Part shown: positions 36,016-44,951 of the stretch, one piece after another
Numbering within the stretch: position 1 is the stretch's first letter
How the letters are laid out: each line of letters starts with the position of its first letter
Virus record (IMG/VR): IMGVR_UViG_3300032215_000643
Location: 1-64,000 of that record
Direction: 5' to 3' (one strand)
Length of the DNA stretch: 64,000 nucleotides
Source of the DNA: a virus
The notes under the pieces: model-generated
What the model saw: only the letters and a program-made list of their open reading frames with translations
The model's database searches: none
What the model was told of the DNA's origin: nothing
Made by a program: the position numbers and the translations under genes

Positions 36016-36892
36016 AGGTGGGCTTGGATATGGTCGTCAAGTTTTAATTTGGGGAAACAAGTCTGCTGGAAAGTCCTCCTTTTGTTTACAGATGATTGCG
36101 AAGGCTCAGGAGCAAGGTAAGACGTGTGCGTGGATTGATGCAGAGAATTCTTATTCTGCTGAGTGGGCTGCCAAACTTGGCGTTGACTCAGAGAAATTGA
36201 TTTATTCATCTGCTAAAACTATTAATGACATGGTTGATGTTGGTGTTCAATTAATGCAGGCAGGTATTGATATAATAGTAGTAGACTCTATCTCTGCCTT
36301 ACTTCCTGCCATTTATTTTGAGAAAGATGGAGAAGAGTTGAAGAATCTTCAGGACACTAAGCAAATTGGTGCTGAAGCAAAGGATATGACTCATGCAGTT
36401 AAGATGCTCAATTACGCGAATAAGGATACGTTACTCGTTCTTATTTCTCAACAGAGAAACCAATTTGGGTCTATGCACGCATCACATATCCCAACCGGAG
36501 GTATGGCGGTTAAATTCTTTTCCAGTACTGTCGTTAAACTCTGGTCATCCGAAGCCGAAGCGAATGCTATCAAGAATGGAATTCTTGTTGGTGACAAAAT
36601 TATTGAGCAGAAGGTCGGACGACCCGTTAACTGGATTGTTGACTACAACAAACTTGGACCTCCCAATCTCAGTGGACAGTATGACTTTTACTACCAAGGA
36701 AACGCAATCGGCGTTGATGGAGTTGGTGAAACGCTGGACGTTGCGGAAATGATGGGTATTGTTCAGCGCGGTGGTGCTTGGTATACAGTTGGAGAAGAGC
36801 GTTTGCAGGGTCGTGCAAAGGCTGTTGATTATCTCAGAAACAACCTAGACGTAGTTAAAAAATTACAGGAGGAAATATATGCCAGATCTTAA
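35888..36892 (+). CDS. recA: RecA/UvsX-type recombinase
   Basis: 334 residues. Walker A is GNKSAGKS (residues 56-63), Walker B-like GIDIIVVDS is near residue 125, and the ISQQRNQFG segment (L2-like) is near 195. Start at ATG 35888 (another in-frame ATG at 35894). It coats single-stranded DNA and drives strand exchange in recombination-dependent replication and repair. Resolvase and exonuclease genes follow directly. The final codons overlap the next gene by 14 nt. Confidence 0.9.
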   Translation: MTMVAEEILARLDPKTRQRVQLATKVDAQKQQTPSIGLNLALKGGLGYGRQVLIWGNKSAGKSSFCLQMIAKAQEQGKTCAWIDAENSYSAEWAAKLGVDSEKLIYSSAKTINDMVDVGVQLMQAGIDIIVVDSISALLPAIYFEKDGEELKNLQDTKQIGAEAKDMTHAVKMLNYANKDTLLVLISQQRNQFGSMHASHIPTGGMAVKFFSSTVVKLWSSEAEANAIKNGILVGDKIIEQKVGRPVNWIVDYNKLGPPNLSGQYDFYYQGNAIGVDGVGETLDVAEMMGIVQRGGAWYTVGEERLQGRAKAVDYLRNNLDVVKKLQEEIYARS

Positions 36893-37064
36893 GAGTTTCC
36901 TTGGTAAAGAGCCTGTAAATAATTATGAGGGTTGGGAAGAAGTCATGGGTGAGTATGGTTGTTCTTCCTGTGATGAATCTAGTAATGTTGCTTATTTTAA
37001 TGAAGTTGTTGGCAAGATGATTTGGATTTGTCCAAATAGGCATGAAACAATTTTTAAACTATGA
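36879..37064 (+). CDS. Small zinc-ribbon-like protein
   Basis: 61 residues. A CSSC pair (about residue 28) and a late Cys/His pair (CPNRHETIF) could bind one zinc. GGAGG precedes the ATG. Encoded between RecA and a resolvase-like gene, so a DNA-related role is plausible. No family recognised. Confidence 0.6.
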   Translation: MPDLKSFLGKEPVNNYEGWEEVMGEYGCSSCDESSNVAYFNEVVGKMIWICPNRHETIFKL

Positions 37065-37375
37065 GTGAAAGATCAGAAATTAAACGTGATGGTGCCAAAG
37101 CACAAAAAAATTCTGGGCGTGGACAGTATCAAAAAGGTGACGCTCGTTGGAGAAACTTTGTGGTAGATTACAAAGAATACTCTAAGTCCTTCTCTTTGAA
37201 TAAGTCTTCATGGGCTAAGATCTGTACAGATACCTTTAAGGTTAGTAGAGATTCGTTCCCTGTGTTGAAGGTGATTTTGGGTGATGGAAACGAAAAGACA
37301 AGGCTGGCAGTGATTGAGTGGGCTTTGCTAGAAGATTTATTGGATTGTTGGGAGTTTAATAATGACAGTGATTGA
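37061..37375 (+). CDS. PD-(D/E)XK Holliday-junction-resolvase-like nuclease
   Basis: 104 residues. The order 'NSGRGQYQKGDARW', then 'FVVDYKEYSKSFSL', then 'SSWAKICTDTF' matches small phage nucleases of the archaeal-Hjc-like fold: Gly-Asp gives the first acidic ligand and Asp-Tyr-Lys the D/ExK motif. It would cut branched recombination intermediates. A RuvC-like resolvase 1.7 kb downstream gives a second enzyme of this function. Assignment rests on motifs, not on a search. Confidence 0.6.
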   Translation: MSERSEIKRDGAKAQKNSGRGQYQKGDARWRNFVVDYKEYSKSFSLNKSSWAKICTDTFKVSRDSFPVLKVILGDGNEKTRLAVIEWALLEDLLDCWEFNNDSD

Positions 37376-37679
37376 TCAGGTAAGTGAACTTACTGAGTTT
37401 AATGAATTGAAAGAGTTTATGAATGATCCTGACCTTGATGAGGCTTTGGATCTGATTATTAAATTAATTTCTAAGCCTGATGTTCCTTCTATGAAGGCAT
37501 TAGAATTAATTGTTAAACTTCAGGCTCTGAGTGCTAAGTTTGCGATGCTTGCTAGGTATTATACGTCGTTTGAAAAAGGTACTGATGCTTCTAAGAAGAA
37601 AAATGTTTATTATTCAATTGCAGATGCAATTGACAAGTTAGCGGCGGCAGTTAAATATTCTGTCAGAACTGGATACTGA
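37362..37679 (+). CDS. Helical hypothetical protein
   Basis: 105 residues, all helical by eye (ELKEFMNDPDLDEALDLI, SMKALELIVKLQALSAKF, ending in VKYSVRTGY). Overlaps the previous gene by 14 nt. Small all-helical proteins of this kind recur in actinophage replication regions, but I recognise no function. Confidence 0.55.
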   Translation: MTVIDQVSELTEFNELKEFMNDPDLDEALDLIIKLISKPDVPSMKALELIVKLQALSAKFAMLARYYTSFEKGTDASKKKNVYYSIADAIDKLAAAVKYSVRTGY

Positions 37680-37689
37680 TAGGATTATT

Positions 37690-38472
37690 ATGAGTAAAAG
37701 TATTATAGGTAGTTTAAAGTTTAAAAAAGTAGCAGACGGCGCGTTTGATCATGTGGAGTTTGCGAAAGAAATAGAAGAGGCTTATCTTTCTAGTCGTAAA
37801 ACGGAATCTTTTACTCAGAAAAAAACTTTTAGTCCTAGTACAATGGGTTATGGTCATGGGAATTGCCCCCGTTATTGGTATATTGCTTTTTCTGGTGCAG
37901 ATTTTAGTGATACTTTTACTGCGCAGGGTTTGGCAAATATGCAAAATGGTACTGCAGCGCATGATAGGCTTGGAAAAGTTTTAGAAAAAACTGGGAGATT
38001 GAAGAATGCTGAAATTGAAATTACTTGCGAAGATCCACCCATTCGCGGGTTTATCGATGCTGTTCTTGAATGGGACGGTCAAGAAGTAATTGCAGAAATT
38101 AAGACTGCTAAAGAAGAAGTATATGCTATTCGTCAATCTAGTATGAAGCCTTCTGGCAATCATCTTCTTCAATTGCTTATCTATATGAAGTTGAGAGAAA
38201 CTAATTCTGGAGTATTTATTTATGAGAATAAGAATACACAAGAGTTGTGTCTAATCCCTATCAATATGAATGCAAAGAATATTAAAATTTCTGAAGAATT
38301 GTTTGAGTGGATGCGTGAAGTTTATTCTGCTTACAAGCAAGGTGATCTGCCTAAAAGAAGTTTCACTAAGTCAACTCAGTCCTGTAAGGGGTGTCCAGTT
38401 AAATTAGAATGCTGGAATAATTTAGATGCTGGTGAAAAAGATGTTGCAGCATATGTGGTGCCTAAATTATGA
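37690..38472 (+). CDS. Cas4/RecB-like PD-(D/E)XK exonuclease
   Basis: 260 residues. Active-site motifs: GTAAHDRLGK (His, about residue 90), GFIDAVLEWDGQ (Asp, about 120), VIAEIKTAKE (ExK, about 133) and HLLQLLIYM (QxxxY-type, about 160). Four Cys that may hold an Fe-S cluster appear in NCPRYW (about 58) and CKGCPVKLEC (about 232). It probably resects DNA ends to supply RecA. There is no CRISPR array or cas1/cas2 here, so it is a recombination gene rather than a CRISPR one. Confidence 0.85.
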   Translation: MSKSIIGSLKFKKVADGAFDHVEFAKEIEEAYLSSRKTESFTQKKTFSPSTMGYGHGNCPRYWYIAFSGADFSDTFTAQGLANMQNGTAAHDRLGKVLEKTGRLKNAEIEITCEDPPIRGFIDAVLEWDGQEVIAEIKTAKEEVYAIRQSSMKPSGNHLLQLLIYMKLRETNSGVFIYENKNTQELCLIPINMNAKNIKISEELFEWMREVYSAYKQGDLPKRSFTKSTQSCKGCPVKLECWNNLDAGEKDVAAYVVPKL

Positions 38473-38765
38473 AATCTCAGAAATGTGCCTATGCTGAATG
38501 TGGGAAAGAATTTGTAAAGTCTACTCACAATCAAAAGTATTGTTCAGATGATTGTTGTAGGACTGCAACTAACTTAAAGATTCGTGAAAAGTATTATGAG
38601 AATAAAGAGCGTTTAAATGGTAAAAAAAGAATATGTTCTAAGTCCCGTTGTAAGAATGTTTTGAGTAGATATAATGTTTTAGATATATGTCAAGAGTGTC
38701 AGGGTAAAGTTGAAATAGATCAAAGAAGTAAATTAATTGGAATGTTGAAAAGTGTCTCTGGCTAA
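38469..38765 (+). CDS. Cys-rich zinc-finger protein
   Basis: 98 residues with two Cys clusters: CAYAEC, then KYCSDDCC, and later ICSKSRC followed by DICQEC. It probably binds two zinc ions and nucleic acid. Overlaps the nuclease before and the RuvC-like gene after. No named family; could be a transcription factor or a nuclease subunit. Confidence 0.6.
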   Translation: MKSQKCAYAECGKEFVKSTHNQKYCSDDCCRTATNLKIREKYYENKERLNGKKRICSKSRCKNVLSRYNVLDICQECQGKVEIDQRSKLIGMLKSVSG

Positions 38766-39318
38766 ACTTCATAAGTCAAAGGCTCATAGAATTCTGGGTA
38801 TAGATGCTAGTACGTTGAGCATCGCTTTTTGTATTTTAGAAGATAGTAAGCCTGTTTCTTATGGTGAAATAACTTTTGAAGGTTCTGACGTTTATGAAAG
38901 AATGTTGGATGCTAAAAGAAAAATTCGGGCGTTGAAAAATCTTGGTATGTTTGATGTAGATTTTGTGGCAATTGAGGCTGGCGTTGTTGTGAAGTCTATT
39001 CATATTGGTATTAAGATGGCCTATATCTTTGGTGTGATTATGGCAGAGTTGCTTGAGAATAATATTGAGGTTGTTGAGTGTCATCCTATAACGTGGCAGT
39101 CTTTTATTGGTAATAAGAATTATACTAAAGTTCAGAAGCAGGCAGTAAAAGATGAATTTCCCGGTAAATCTGAGACATGGTATAAAAATAAAATCAGACA
39201 GAACAGGAAAGCATTTACTTTACAGTTTATGCATGATAAGGGTATAATTACTACTAGCGATAATGTTGCTGACGCAGCGGGTCTGGCTTGGTACGCCTCC
39301 CATAATCTTACGAGGTAA
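38752..39318 (+). CDS. RuvC-like Holliday junction resolvase
   Basis: 188 residues with a GTG start. RNase-H-fold acidic residues are in order: ILGIDAST (Asp 18), DFVAIEAG (Glu about 76), and DNVADAAGLAWYA (Asp about 171-175). This is the size and motif spacing of RuvC-type resolvases of phages. It cleaves four-way junctions from RecA-driven recombination, possibly before packaging. Confidence 0.85.
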   Translation: MSLAKLHKSKAHRILGIDASTLSIAFCILEDSKPVSYGEITFEGSDVYERMLDAKRKIRALKNLGMFDVDFVAIEAGVVVKSIHIGIKMAYIFGVIMAELLENNIEVVECHPITWQSFIGNKNYTKVQKQAVKDEFPGKSETWYKNKIRQNRKAFTLQFMHDKGIITTSDNVADAAGLAWYASHNLTR

Positions 39319-39319
39319 T

Positions 39320-39469
39320 ATGGTTAAACTTTATGAGTCAAAGCAATGGCTTTATAAAAGGTATGTAGTTGAAAAGAAAAATATTGTGCAGATGGCGCAA
39401 GAAGCAAACTGTAGTCATATGACTATTCAGCGTGCCTTAGAAAAAACGGGCCTTAGTAGAAAAAAATAA
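39320..39469 (+). CDS. Small helix-turn-helix protein
   Basis: 49 residues from the ATG at 39320; GAGG precedes it, and the longer frame upstream lies within the resolvase gene. Nearly all of it is a homeodomain-like HTH ([34 protein letters not shown]). It lies at the border between the recombination module and the sugar island and could regulate either. The role is unknown. Confidence 0.6.
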   Translation: MVKLYESKQWLYKRYVVEKKNIVQMAQEANCSHMTIQRALEKTGLSRKK

Positions 39470-39470
39470 T

Positions 39471-40502
39471 ATGAAAAAAGCATTGATAACTGGGGTTACT
39501 GGGCAGGACGGTTCTTATTTAGCGGAACTTCTTCTTAGTAAGGGGTACGATGTTCATGGTATGAAGAGAAGGTCTTCTTCTATTAATACTGAAAGAGTTA
39601 ATCATATTTATGATAACAAGAATTTTAAGTTGCATTATGGAGATTTAACAGATGCAACTAGTACAATGCATTTGATTTCTGATATTCAACCAGATGAAAT
39701 ATATAATCTTGGTGCCCAGAGTCATGTGCAGGTTTCATTTGAGATCCCAGAATATACTGCACAGGTAGATGCTATTGGAACTTTAAGAATTTTAGAGGCA
39801 GTTCGTCTTTTAGGCATGAAAGATAGAACTAGGATTTATCAAGCATCTACTTCAGAATTGTACGGTTTAGTTCAGGAAGTTCCTCAAAAGGAGACTACTC
39901 CTTTTTATCCAAGGTCACCTTATGGTGTCGCAAAATTGTATGGTTTTTGGATTGTAAAAAATTATAGAGAATCTTATGGGCTTCATGCAAGTTCTGGAAT
40001 TTTATTTAATCATGAATCTCCACGTCGTGGTGAGACGTTTGTAACGAGAAAGATCGTAATGGGATTGGCAAATATTTTTGCGGGTAATCAAGAAGTGATA
40101 AGACTTGGTAATTTAAATGCTCGCAGAGATTGGGGCCATGCTAAAGATTTTGTGGAAGCCATGTGGTCGATGTTGCAGCAAGAAGTTCCAGATGATTATG
40201 TTATTGCTACTGGAAAACAGTACTCTATTAAAGAGTTTGTTGAGGCTTGTTCTCCATATTTTAATATGTCAATTGAATGGCGTGGCGAGGGTGTTAATGA
40301 AGTAGGAATTGATACTAATACGGGTAATCTTGTTATTGAAGTTGATTCACAATATTTTAGGCCGTCTGAAGTTGATAGCCTTTTGGGTGATGCAAGTAAG
40401 GCAAGACGTAATCTATCTTGGGAACCTAAAATAACATTTGAAGAATTAGTAAGTGACATGTGTGTGAGTGAATTAAATTTAATAAAAAGGAATAGTAAAT
40501 GA
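39471..40502 (+). CDS. gmd: GDP-mannose 4,6-dehydratase
   Basis: 343 residues, full family length. Extended SDR: NAD(P)-binding [11 protein letters not shown] (residues 8-18), [17 protein letters not shown] typical of Gmd, the STSELYG catalytic strand, and YGVAKLYG (Tyr-x3-Lys). [11 protein letters not shown] is the Gmd substrate motif. It makes GDP-4-keto-6-deoxymannose, the substrate for Fcl (47506). First gene of the sugar island, 1 nt after the previous gene. Confidence 0.95.
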   Translation: MKKALITGVTGQDGSYLAELLLSKGYDVHGMKRRSSSINTERVNHIYDNKNFKLHYGDLTDATSTMHLISDIQPDEIYNLGAQSHVQVSFEIPEYTAQVDAIGTLRILEAVRLLGMKDRTRIYQASTSELYGLVQEVPQKETTPFYPRSPYGVAKLYGFWIVKNYRESYGLHASSGILFNHESPRRGETFVTRKIVMGLANIFAGNQEVIRLGNLNARRDWGHAKDFVEAMWSMLQQEVPDDYVIATGKQYSIKEFVEACSPYFNMSIEWRGEGVNEVGIDTNTGNLVIEVDSQYFRPSEVDSLLGDASKARRNLSWEPKITFEELVSDMCVSELNLIKRNSK

Positions 40503-41116
40503 AATCAAAAGAGAAGTTTGTAATTAGTAAGAGTGAAGTTCGTAGTTTTGATCGTTCCCACCTTAACGAATTTGCTTTGTATGAAGGAAATTTTGAAGGT
40601 CAGGGTTTTATTCTGGACCGTGACCCAAGGTATGAAGACCCATATAACTTGTATGGATATCTTTCTCATAAATTTAACAATACGACTATTCTGGATATTG
40701 GTACGCGCAGTGGCAATTCGGCGATTTCCTTTTCTTCCAATCCAAACAACAAGGTAATATCTTTTGATATTAAAGAATGGCCTAGTTTTAAAAATCTAAA
40801 GAAAGATAATATTGAACTCCGACTTGGAGATTTTATGCAAGATACAAGCATCAATTATGAAGAAGTATCCATTATCATGATTGATGTTGATCCTCATGAT
40901 GGGCTACAAGAGCCTCCCATGCTAGAGTTTTTGCGTAACATAGGTTGGAGTGGATTGTTATTACTTGATGATACTGGACCAAACCTGTTCCCTGCTATCT
41001 ACTATATGTGGATGACTATTCCAGAAGAAAAATTTGACCTAACAGATATTGCACATTTTTCAGGAACCGGATTGCTAAATTTTGGGGACAAGTACGACAT
41101 AGAGATAGTAGAATAA
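40499..41116 (+). CDS. Class I SAM-dependent methyltransferase
   Basis: 205 residues. [12 protein letters not shown] (about residue 64) is the SAM-binding motif, and [11 protein letters not shown] (about 124) the post-motif Asp. It probably methylates a sugar or a sugar nucleotide, given its position between gmd and an epimerase gene; the substrate is unknown. ATGA overlap with gmd. Confidence 0.65.
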   Translation: MKSKEKFVISKSEVRSFDRSHLNEFALYEGNFEGQGFILDRDPRYEDPYNLYGYLSHKFNNTTILDIGTRSGNSAISFSSNPNNKVISFDIKEWPSFKNLKKDNIELRLGDFMQDTSINYEEVSIIMIDVDPHDGLQEPPMLEFLRNIGWSGLLLLDDTGPNLFPAIYYMWMTIPEEKFDLTDIAHFSGTGLLNFGDKYDIEIVE

Positions 41117-41940
41117 TGAGAATCCTAGTTCTTGGTTCTGATGGGCAGATAGGTTCGCACCTTGTCAAATATTTAGAAAACCTTAATCATACAGTGGTTC
41201 GTTGGGATAATGCTTCTGAGTTTGAAAAAGATTTACGCATAGTCAATGACAAGTTTGAGGTAGAGGTTTCTGATTCTGATTTTGTTTTCTTTCTCGCCTT
41301 TGATGTTGGTGGCTCAAGGTACCTTTCAAAATACCAGAATACATATAGTTTTTTAAATAATAATATTAAAATAATGGATAATGTGTTCAATGTTTTAAAC
41401 AAAACTAAGAAACCTTTTATATTTTTAAGTAGTCAGATGTCGAATATGATTCATTCTCCTTATGGAATAACTAAATTGGTTGGTGAATCGTATACTAAAA
41501 CTATTGGTGGATTGTCAGTAAGGTTGTGGAATGTTTACGGTTTAGAGAGTGATCCCGAAAAGTTTCATGTGATTACTGATTTTATTAATATGGCTAGAAA
41601 TGATGGGTATATTAAAATGATGACTGATGGAAAAGAATCAAGAGATTTGCTTTATGTAGAAGATTGTTGCGAGGGTCTGGTTAATGTTATGGAAAATTAT
41701 GAAAATATTTCAAGTGAAGAAAACCTTTGCCTAGCGTCATTTGAAAATGTTACGATCAAAGAGGTCGCAGATATTATTGCAGAAAAGTATTCTGTAAATG
41801 TAATTGCTGGTGATAAAATTGATTTAATTCAATTAGATATGAAGAATCAACCCGGTCAAGAAATTTTAAAATACTGGAGTCCTAAGACAGCGTTACGGGA
41901 TGGTATCTATAAAATAGTAGAAGAAATGGAAAATAGATGA
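41116..41940 (+). CDS. NAD-dependent epimerase/dehydratase
   Basis: 274 residues. The Rossmann motif GSDGQIGSHL is at residues 7-16, and YGITKLVGE (Tyr-x3-Lys) near 117. VRLWNVYG follows, as in sugar-nucleotide epimerases. The N-terminus has a long insertion with a Ser in FLSSQMS that could be catalytic. Substrate not evident; likely a nucleotide-activated deoxyhexose. Overlaps the next gene by 4 nt. Confidence 0.75.
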   Translation: MRILVLGSDGQIGSHLVKYLENLNHTVVRWDNASEFEKDLRIVNDKFEVEVSDSDFVFFLAFDVGGSRYLSKYQNTYSFLNNNIKIMDNVFNVLNKTKKPFIFLSSQMSNMIHSPYGITKLVGESYTKTIGGLSVRLWNVYGLESDPEKFHVITDFINMARNDGYIKMMTDGKESRDLLYVEDCCEGLVNVMENYENISSEENLCLASFENVTIKEVADIIAEKYSVNVIAGDKIDLIQLDMKNQPGQEILKYWSPKTALRDGIYKIVEEMENR

Positions 41941-42749
41941 TAAAAGTAGATTTACATTCTGCTGAAATTTTTACTGAAGTTCGTGCTACTTCTTTAAATA
42001 ATTTTAATAAAAATTTTCATTGGGTTCAAGATGGTACGGGTGACATTGAAATGTTTATAGATAGGCATATTCAATTAAAAACTAGTGATTTTCATTCTTT
42101 ATCTAAGCCTTCATACGGATGGCTATTGGAATCAAAAACTATTATTCCCGAAATTTATCAATGGGTGGAGGATTATAAAAGTTATCTTAAGTTAAACTTT
42201 AAAGGAATTTTTACTCATGATGCTGAACTGTCTAAAAAAGATCCAGACTTTTTTCTTTTAACAATGTGTAACGCAGCACCTTGGGTCACTGATAGGAATA
42301 TTCATCCTAAAAGCAAATTGATATCAATGATTAGTTCTGATAAAAGTTTTGCAGAGGGGCATAGGCATAGGTTGTCCTTGGTGGATAAGTATAGGAATGG
42401 GGTAGATCTTTATGGAAGAGGGATTAGAACTTTTAGTCGTAAAGAGGAACCCCTAGTGGATTATATGTTTTCTATTAATATAGAAAATGCTAAGTATGAT
42501 AATTATTTTACAGAAAAACTTACAGACTGTTTTGCCTGCGGAACGGTACCTATTTTTTATGGTTCTGATGCTATAGTTGATGAGATGTTTGATAGTAGGG
42601 GCGTTATTAAACTTACCCATGATTTTTCAATTGATCAAGTATCTAAAGATTTGTATTACGATATGATGCCCTATATTAAAAATAATTTTGAAATCGCTTG
42701 TCAAATTAAAACAGCGGAAGATTACATAGAAGAAAAATATTTTGCATGA
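41937..42749 (+). CDS. GT10-like alpha-1,3-fucosyltransferase
   Basis: 270 residues. The strongest feature is the C-terminal GT10 signature: MFSINIENAKYDNYFTEKL, then CGTVPIFYGS (nt about 42467-42561), the family's GDP-fucose-binding region. The N-terminal acceptor half is less conserved. With gmd and fcl present, GDP-L-fucose is the probable donor. No membrane helix or signal peptide, so it acts in the cytoplasm. Overlaps both neighbours by 4 nt. Confidence 0.75.
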   Translation: MIKVDLHSAEIFTEVRATSLNNFNKNFHWVQDGTGDIEMFIDRHIQLKTSDFHSLSKPSYGWLLESKTIIPEIYQWVEDYKSYLKLNFKGIFTHDAELSKKDPDFFLLTMCNAAPWVTDRNIHPKSKLISMISSDKSFAEGHRHRLSLVDKYRNGVDLYGRGIRTFSRKEEPLVDYMFSINIENAKYDNYFTEKLTDCFACGTVPIFYGSDAIVDEMFDSRGVIKLTHDFSIDQVSKDLYYDMMPYIKNNFEIACQIKTAEDYIEEKYFA

Positions 42750-44116
42750 TTGAATTAATAATTTTTGACCTAGATGGTGTTCTAGTGGATATTAAAAAGT
42801 TGCATTTTGATGCTTTAAATGAAGCGTTGTCTGAAGTTGACTCTAATTATATTATTAATCATGATGAGCATTTATCTATTTATGATGGGCTTAAGACTAA
42901 AGAAAAATTAAATATGCTTACTAGGAACAAGGGTTTGCCCGAAAAAGATCATGATAAAGTGTGGTCTAGAAAACAGCAATTGACAATGGAAATGCTAGAT
43001 TGTTTAGAGCCTAATGAAGATTTAATTTATGCAATTAAAAAATTAAAAGAGTCTGGATTCAAGGTTGCTTGCTGTTCTAATTCAATCGTGTCTACAATAA
43101 ATAAAGCATTAGAAAAAATTGGTGTAATTGAATATTTTGATAATATTCAGGGAAATGATAATGCAATAAACTCTAAGCCCCATCCTGAATTGTACTGGAG
43201 GGCGATGATTACTTTAAGCGTAATGCCAGAGAAAACTTTAATTGTAGAAGATTCTCCGATTGGCTTGCTTGCAGCAAAGCGGTCTGGTGCCCATTTTATC
43301 AGGGTAAATAATAGTAATGATTTGAAAATAGAAAGATTAGAAAGTGAATTAAATTCTTTAGATAGCAAATTAGAAGTTAATTGGAAAGATCCACGGTTAA
43401 ATGTTGTGATCCCAATGGCTGGTAGTGGAACAAGGTTTCAAAAGGCTGGCTATACTTTCCCTAAACCATTGATTGATGTAAATGGAAAGCCGATGATTCA
43501 GTGGGTAGTAGATAATCTTGGGATAGAAGCAAATTTTATATTTATTGTGCAAAAAACTCATAGAGAAAAGTACAATCTTGATTCTATGCTTAATTTAATT
43601 TCACCTAAATGTAAGATAGTAGAAGTTGATGGGATTACTGATGGGGCTGCTTGCACTACGTTGCTTGCTAAAGAGTATATAAATAATGATGCCCCGATGC
43701 TAATGGCAAATTCAGATCAGTTTTTAGAGTGGGCTTCTTCTGAATTTCTTTATAAGATGTATGAGCAAGGCAATGATGGTGGGATTGTTACTTTTAAGTC
43801 TACTCACCCTAAATGGTCGTTTGCTAAGACAGATGATTTTGGTAAAGTTTTAGAGGTAGCAGAAAAGAATCCTATATCTGATAATGCTACTGCTGGAATT
43901 TATTATTGGAAGCATGGAAGTGATTATGTTAAATACGCTGAGCAGATGATTGCTAAAGAAGTTCGCGTGAATAATGAATTTTATGTGTGTCCAGTTTTTA
44001 ATGAAGCGATAGAAGATGGTAAGGATATTAAAATTTTTAATATTGAAAAGATGTGGGGTCTGGGTACACCAGAAGATTTGAATCATTTTTTGAACAATTA
44101 TGAAAGAAAACATTAA
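42746..44116 (+). CDS. Bifunctional HAD phosphatase - sugar nucleotidyltransferase
   Basis: 456 residues made of two enzymes. Residues 1-205: HAD hydrolase with FDLDGVLVD, CCSNS and VEDSPIGLLAAKRSGA. Residues about 215-456: GT-A nucleotidyltransferase starting VVIPMAGSGTRFQKAGYTFP, with PKPLIDVNGKPMI. The fusion could dephosphorylate one sugar phosphate and activate another, perhaps forming the nucleotide sugar used next door. The substrate is unknown; sequence does not tell whether GTP, CTP or UTP is used. Confidence 0.8.
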   Translation: MIELIIFDLDGVLVDIKKLHFDALNEALSEVDSNYIINHDEHLSIYDGLKTKEKLNMLTRNKGLPEKDHDKVWSRKQQLTMEMLDCLEPNEDLIYAIKKLKESGFKVACCSNSIVSTINKALEKIGVIEYFDNIQGNDNAINSKPHPELYWRAMITLSVMPEKTLIVEDSPIGLLAAKRSGAHFIRVNNSNDLKIERLESELNSLDSKLEVNWKDPRLNVVIPMAGSGTRFQKAGYTFPKPLIDVNGKPMIQWVVDNLGIEANFIFIVQKTHREKYNLDSMLNLISPKCKIVEVDGITDGAACTTLLAKEYINNDAPMLMANSDQFLEWASSEFLYKMYEQGNDGGIVTFKSTHPKWSFAKTDDFGKVLEVAEKNPISDNATAGIYYWKHGSDYVKYAEQMIAKEVRVNNEFYVCPVFNEAIEDGKDIKIFNIEKMWGLGTPEDLNHFLNNYERKH

Positions 44117-44946
44117 TGAAGAAGTCCTGTTTTGTTTGTCCTGTTCACCCTCCTAAATATCATTTTGCTGAGCAACTTGTTCAAAGTTATAATAATTTTT
44201 ATGAAGATTCAGATTTATTTTTGGTATTTTCAAATGTTGAGGAAAGACTGTTATTTGAAGAATTAACATTAAATAAGAATTTAAATTATAAGAGCATAAT
44301 TTTTTCAGAAACTTTAAGTGATTATCCTATTACACAAAAAAAGTTCTTTGGGCTTCAGTATGTGTTTGAGAATACGGATTTTGAAAAAGTTGGCGTGATA
44401 GATTGTGATTCAGTATTTATTAAAACTGTTGATTATGATTTCCTGTTTGATGAGTTTTATGAAAAGAAAAAGATTTATGGCACAACGCTTACAGAACATG
44501 GTGGTGTTTTGCCACCGGGAGCAATTAGAACAATAACTTCATCACCTCTTCCTCTTTTTAGTGAAGAAGATCAGAACGATATAATTTTAAAAACAAACAA
44601 TCTGAGTTTGTATTTTTGGTTTAATAATATTCCAATATATGAAAAAACTAATTTTAAAAATTTTATTGAGTATATTGATTATGATGGGAGTAAATTAAAT
44701 CCTGTAGGTTTGGATTTTGATTTTATTGTATATTGTTATTTCTTAATGATAAAAGATCTTATTGTTTTAGAGGATATGAATTTTGAAATAGAGTTGGGTT
44801 TTTTGGAAGAGCAAAAAAATATTCCTGTTGAAATTTTTGTGCCGTTGTTTCAAAAGATCGAACCGTTTTGGCTAACAAAACCTGAGTATCTTCCAGAAGA
44901 GATGTTAAAAAATGTTTTTATTAAATTTCATGTGGATCGTTTGTAG
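44116..44946 (+). CDS. Glycosyltransferase-like protein
   Basis: 276 residues. A GT-A-like nucleotide-sugar half is suggested by VGVIDCDSVFIK (DxD) near residue 95, preceded by KKFFGLQYVFEN. The C-terminal half is Phe/Tyr/Glu-rich and unfamiliar. The fold is inferred from the DxD and the neighbours. It starts 1 nt inside the preceding stop. An alternative is a non-catalytic GT-fold protein. Confidence 0.5.
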   Translation: MKKSCFVCPVHPPKYHFAEQLVQSYNNFYEDSDLFLVFSNVEERLLFEELTLNKNLNYKSIIFSETLSDYPITQKKFFGLQYVFENTDFEKVGVIDCDSVFIKTVDYDFLFDEFYEKKKIYGTTLTEHGGVLPPGAIRTITSSPLPLFSEEDQNDIILKTNNLSLYFWFNNIPIYEKTNFKNFIEYIDYDGSKLNPVGLDFDFIVYCYFLMIKDLIVLEDMNFEIELGFLEEQKNIPVEIFVPLFQKIEPFWLTKPEYLPEEMLKNVFIKFHVDRL

Positions 44947-44951
44947 GTTAT

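Noticed and set aside
36267-36275. TGATATAAT inside recA
   Set aside because: It encodes Asp-Ile-Ile before the Walker B strand, and no gene start follows it; likely chance in AT-rich DNA.
36393-36752. Second open frame inside recA
   Set aside because: Out of frame within a complete RecA coding sequence and without a plausible start signal; a compositional shadow.
37690-38472. Cas4-like gene as part of a CRISPR system
   Set aside because: No direct-repeat array or other cas gene in the window; the neighbours are recombination genes.
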